Source: Ligustrum vulgare (lineage: Eukaryota > Streptophyta > Magnoliopsida > Lamiales > Oleaceae). Taken from it: a stretch of 64,000 bases of DNA. Each line of letters starts with the position of its first letter. The first letter of the stretch is position 1. The stretch is from assembly GCA_963555705.1 (NCBI GenBank), contig OY743170.1:10455096-10519095 (forward strand). Direction: 5' to 3'. The notes beneath the pieces were generated by a model. The model searched no databases and was not told the origin of the DNA. It saw only the letters and a program-made list of their open reading frames with translations. Shown piece after piece: positions 62,457 to 64,000 of the stretch. Both the position numbers and the translations under genes were made by a program.

Positions 62457-62669
62457 TTCTAAATAGGAGAGGATAAAACATCTAGTTCAATATATAGTAC
62501 TACATATCAATGTGTACGAATTTCAATTTAGTAGCATTACATGACATTCAATAATTTAAGCAAAATTAACTTACCAGATGATCGAGGGAGATGCACTTGA
62601 GGCGTGACTTAGTACCCGAACCAATTTCAAATAAAATTTAAAAGTCTACAGAATCGCTTTTAAAACTCT

Positions 62670-62683
62670 TGGCTCTGATACCA
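62670..62683 (-). other. Primer binding site of the Tekay-type element
   Basis: Sense strand TGGTATCAGAGCCA is complementary to initiator methionine tRNA, four bases after the 5' LTR end. Confidence 0.95.
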
Positions 62684-62687
62684 AAAA

Positions 62688-64000
62688 TGTAACACCCCAA
62701 GTTTAAGAGTCTAAAACCTAGGCGTGTCAACTTCCATTCACATTAAATGCGGAATTAAATAATTTACACGACCTAAATGTTCATTTATCTATTATAAAAT
62801 TTTACAGAAATTTCGGCAGAGTCTCCTCTATAAATTGGACATAGCCAACCTGTAGAGGGACATCAAAAAACATTTTTAAAATTTAAAACATCCATCACAT
62901 CTCAATCACATTCATCATCTCCAAAACCAATTCATACATTTCCCAAACTCCTCAATCATAAGATTTTTCAAAACATCATCAAACATTGACCATTGAAATA
63001 AAGGTAATTTAACCTCTAATACGTTCCATACTTAATCAAAATAACTCCAACCAAACCATTATCAATAATAATGAATGAAGAAATAAATTTAAATGATAAC
63101 TCAAATGAATTTAAACTTTATTAATTAAGGCGACAACGGGTACTGTCGGAGTCATCCGCCAAGTGTTCTCCTCTGATCATCTAACTTTCATCACCTGAAA
63201 TATTGGGGAGGGATTGGGGTGAGCTAAAGCTCAGTAAGTAAACTGTATGCATGAATGCATGCTTATGACATGAATGCTTTTCGAAATTCCGTGTATGTAT
63301 CCCCATTTACATTACTTTCCAGAACTTTCAAACTTTTCAACTTTCGTTCAACATTTCAAAACTTTCAATTCATTTCCATCGTGAGCTCACTTGATGTAAC
63401 TTCTAGTCAATCAGCATACAGTGGGCAATTACTTATTTGGAACCAGATTAACATGCGCATTTCCACCGCAAAGCGGTTTAACATTCACTTTCCCACCGCA
63501 AAGCGGTGTAACATTCACTTTCCCACCGCAAAGCGATGTAACATTACATTCGGGTACGCCGGTCCCCCGCGCCCCATTTCCCACTCGCACCTTTCATGAC
63601 ATAGAAGTACACCCATTCTTTCAAAAACTTGGGATACATACTTTTTTGACAAAAATTTGCACTTTGACACATTCCTTTCATGAAAACATTTGACTTTCTC
63701 ATTTCGGTGCCAATGCATGCTTGATGATGCAATGACATGTAACGTGCATGCTTGAACATTCTTCTCAATAACATATGTTTTCCTAAAGTAAATGCAATTC
63801 ATCAAGGCAAGTAATTTGCACGACAGTCATTTACACATAACTTTCACATTTACATTCAACTTCTATGAAAATAGGGGGAAGTTTACTTACCTGTAGTCCT
63901 CGGTAGTCTGTTTAATATGCAGGTGGAAGTCTTGGTTGCCCGCGACGTCAATGTACCGTTTCTCCTAATTAATTTCCATTCATTAACAAAATATGACTCT
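62688..64000 (-). repeat. 5' LTR of the Tekay-type chromovirus (cut by window end)
   Basis: Begins TGTAACACCCCAAG at 62688 and follows the 3' LTR base by base at an offset of 7443, to the end of the window, about half of the expected 2615 bp. The 51-bp module is at 62803-62853 and the hairpin triplet at 63463-63548. Confidence 0.95.

Overview
This is nuclear DNA from a flowering plant, most likely a eudicot. It is AT-rich, its genes have GT-AG introns, and it is dominated by nested and decayed transposable elements of typical plant lineages. The species cannot be told from the sequence. Only one ordinary host gene is convincing: a five-exon short-chain dehydrogenase/reductase of the tropinone-reductase-like group (17279-19210, + strand). 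No tRNA, rRNA, CRISPR or bacterial-type feature was seen.

Layout. 1-3466: remnants of Ty3-type LTR retrotransposons, ending in an Athila-like 3' LTR. 3467-5700: a broken L1-type LINE. 5818-14341: a complete CACTA (En/Spm) transposon with TTA target duplications, a transposase gene with two in-frame TGA codons, and a multi-exon second gene ending in a Ulp1-type peptidase. 14345-17180: non-coding. 17279-19210: the SDR gene. 20321-21618: two abutting LTRs of one family. 23276-29400: a Tat-lineage retrotransposon, decayed and cut off inside integrase. 29400-31916: non-coding, with small non-autonomous repeats including a hAT-type MITE.

32640-42280 is the most interesting part. A minus-strand pseudogene (37750-41211) carries a DUF1985 domain and a Ulp1-type peptidase. 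Its introns and flanks hold about 20 copies of a short motif, AAGTATCATA or its complement. DUF1985 with Ulp1 plus clustered short non-coding motifs is the known signature of VANDAL (Mu-like) elements, whose VANC protein binds such motifs to undo silencing. I propose this is a relic VANC/target-motif system with its own motif. A deleted gag-protease-only LTR element (33091-37200, - strand) sits inside it.

42280-53460 is gene-poor: a Copia gag remnant (44200-45118), small MITEs, a Stowaway element (52160-52319), and two striking repeat fields (GTGACCTAATA at 47460-47800 and TTACAATTGTAA at 49890-51130). 53463-55244 is one end of a second CACTA element of the same family, in reverse orientation. 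It is interrupted at 55245 by a very young Tekay-type chromovirus (55245 to beyond 64000, - strand). Its gag-pol is intact apart from one TAG codon and it carries a 108-bp in-frame putative intron.

The elements share pieces. A 51-bp module occurs in both the CACTA elements and the chromovirus LTRs. A palindromic box, TTACGGCCGTAA, recurs in LTRs of up to three retrotransposon families.
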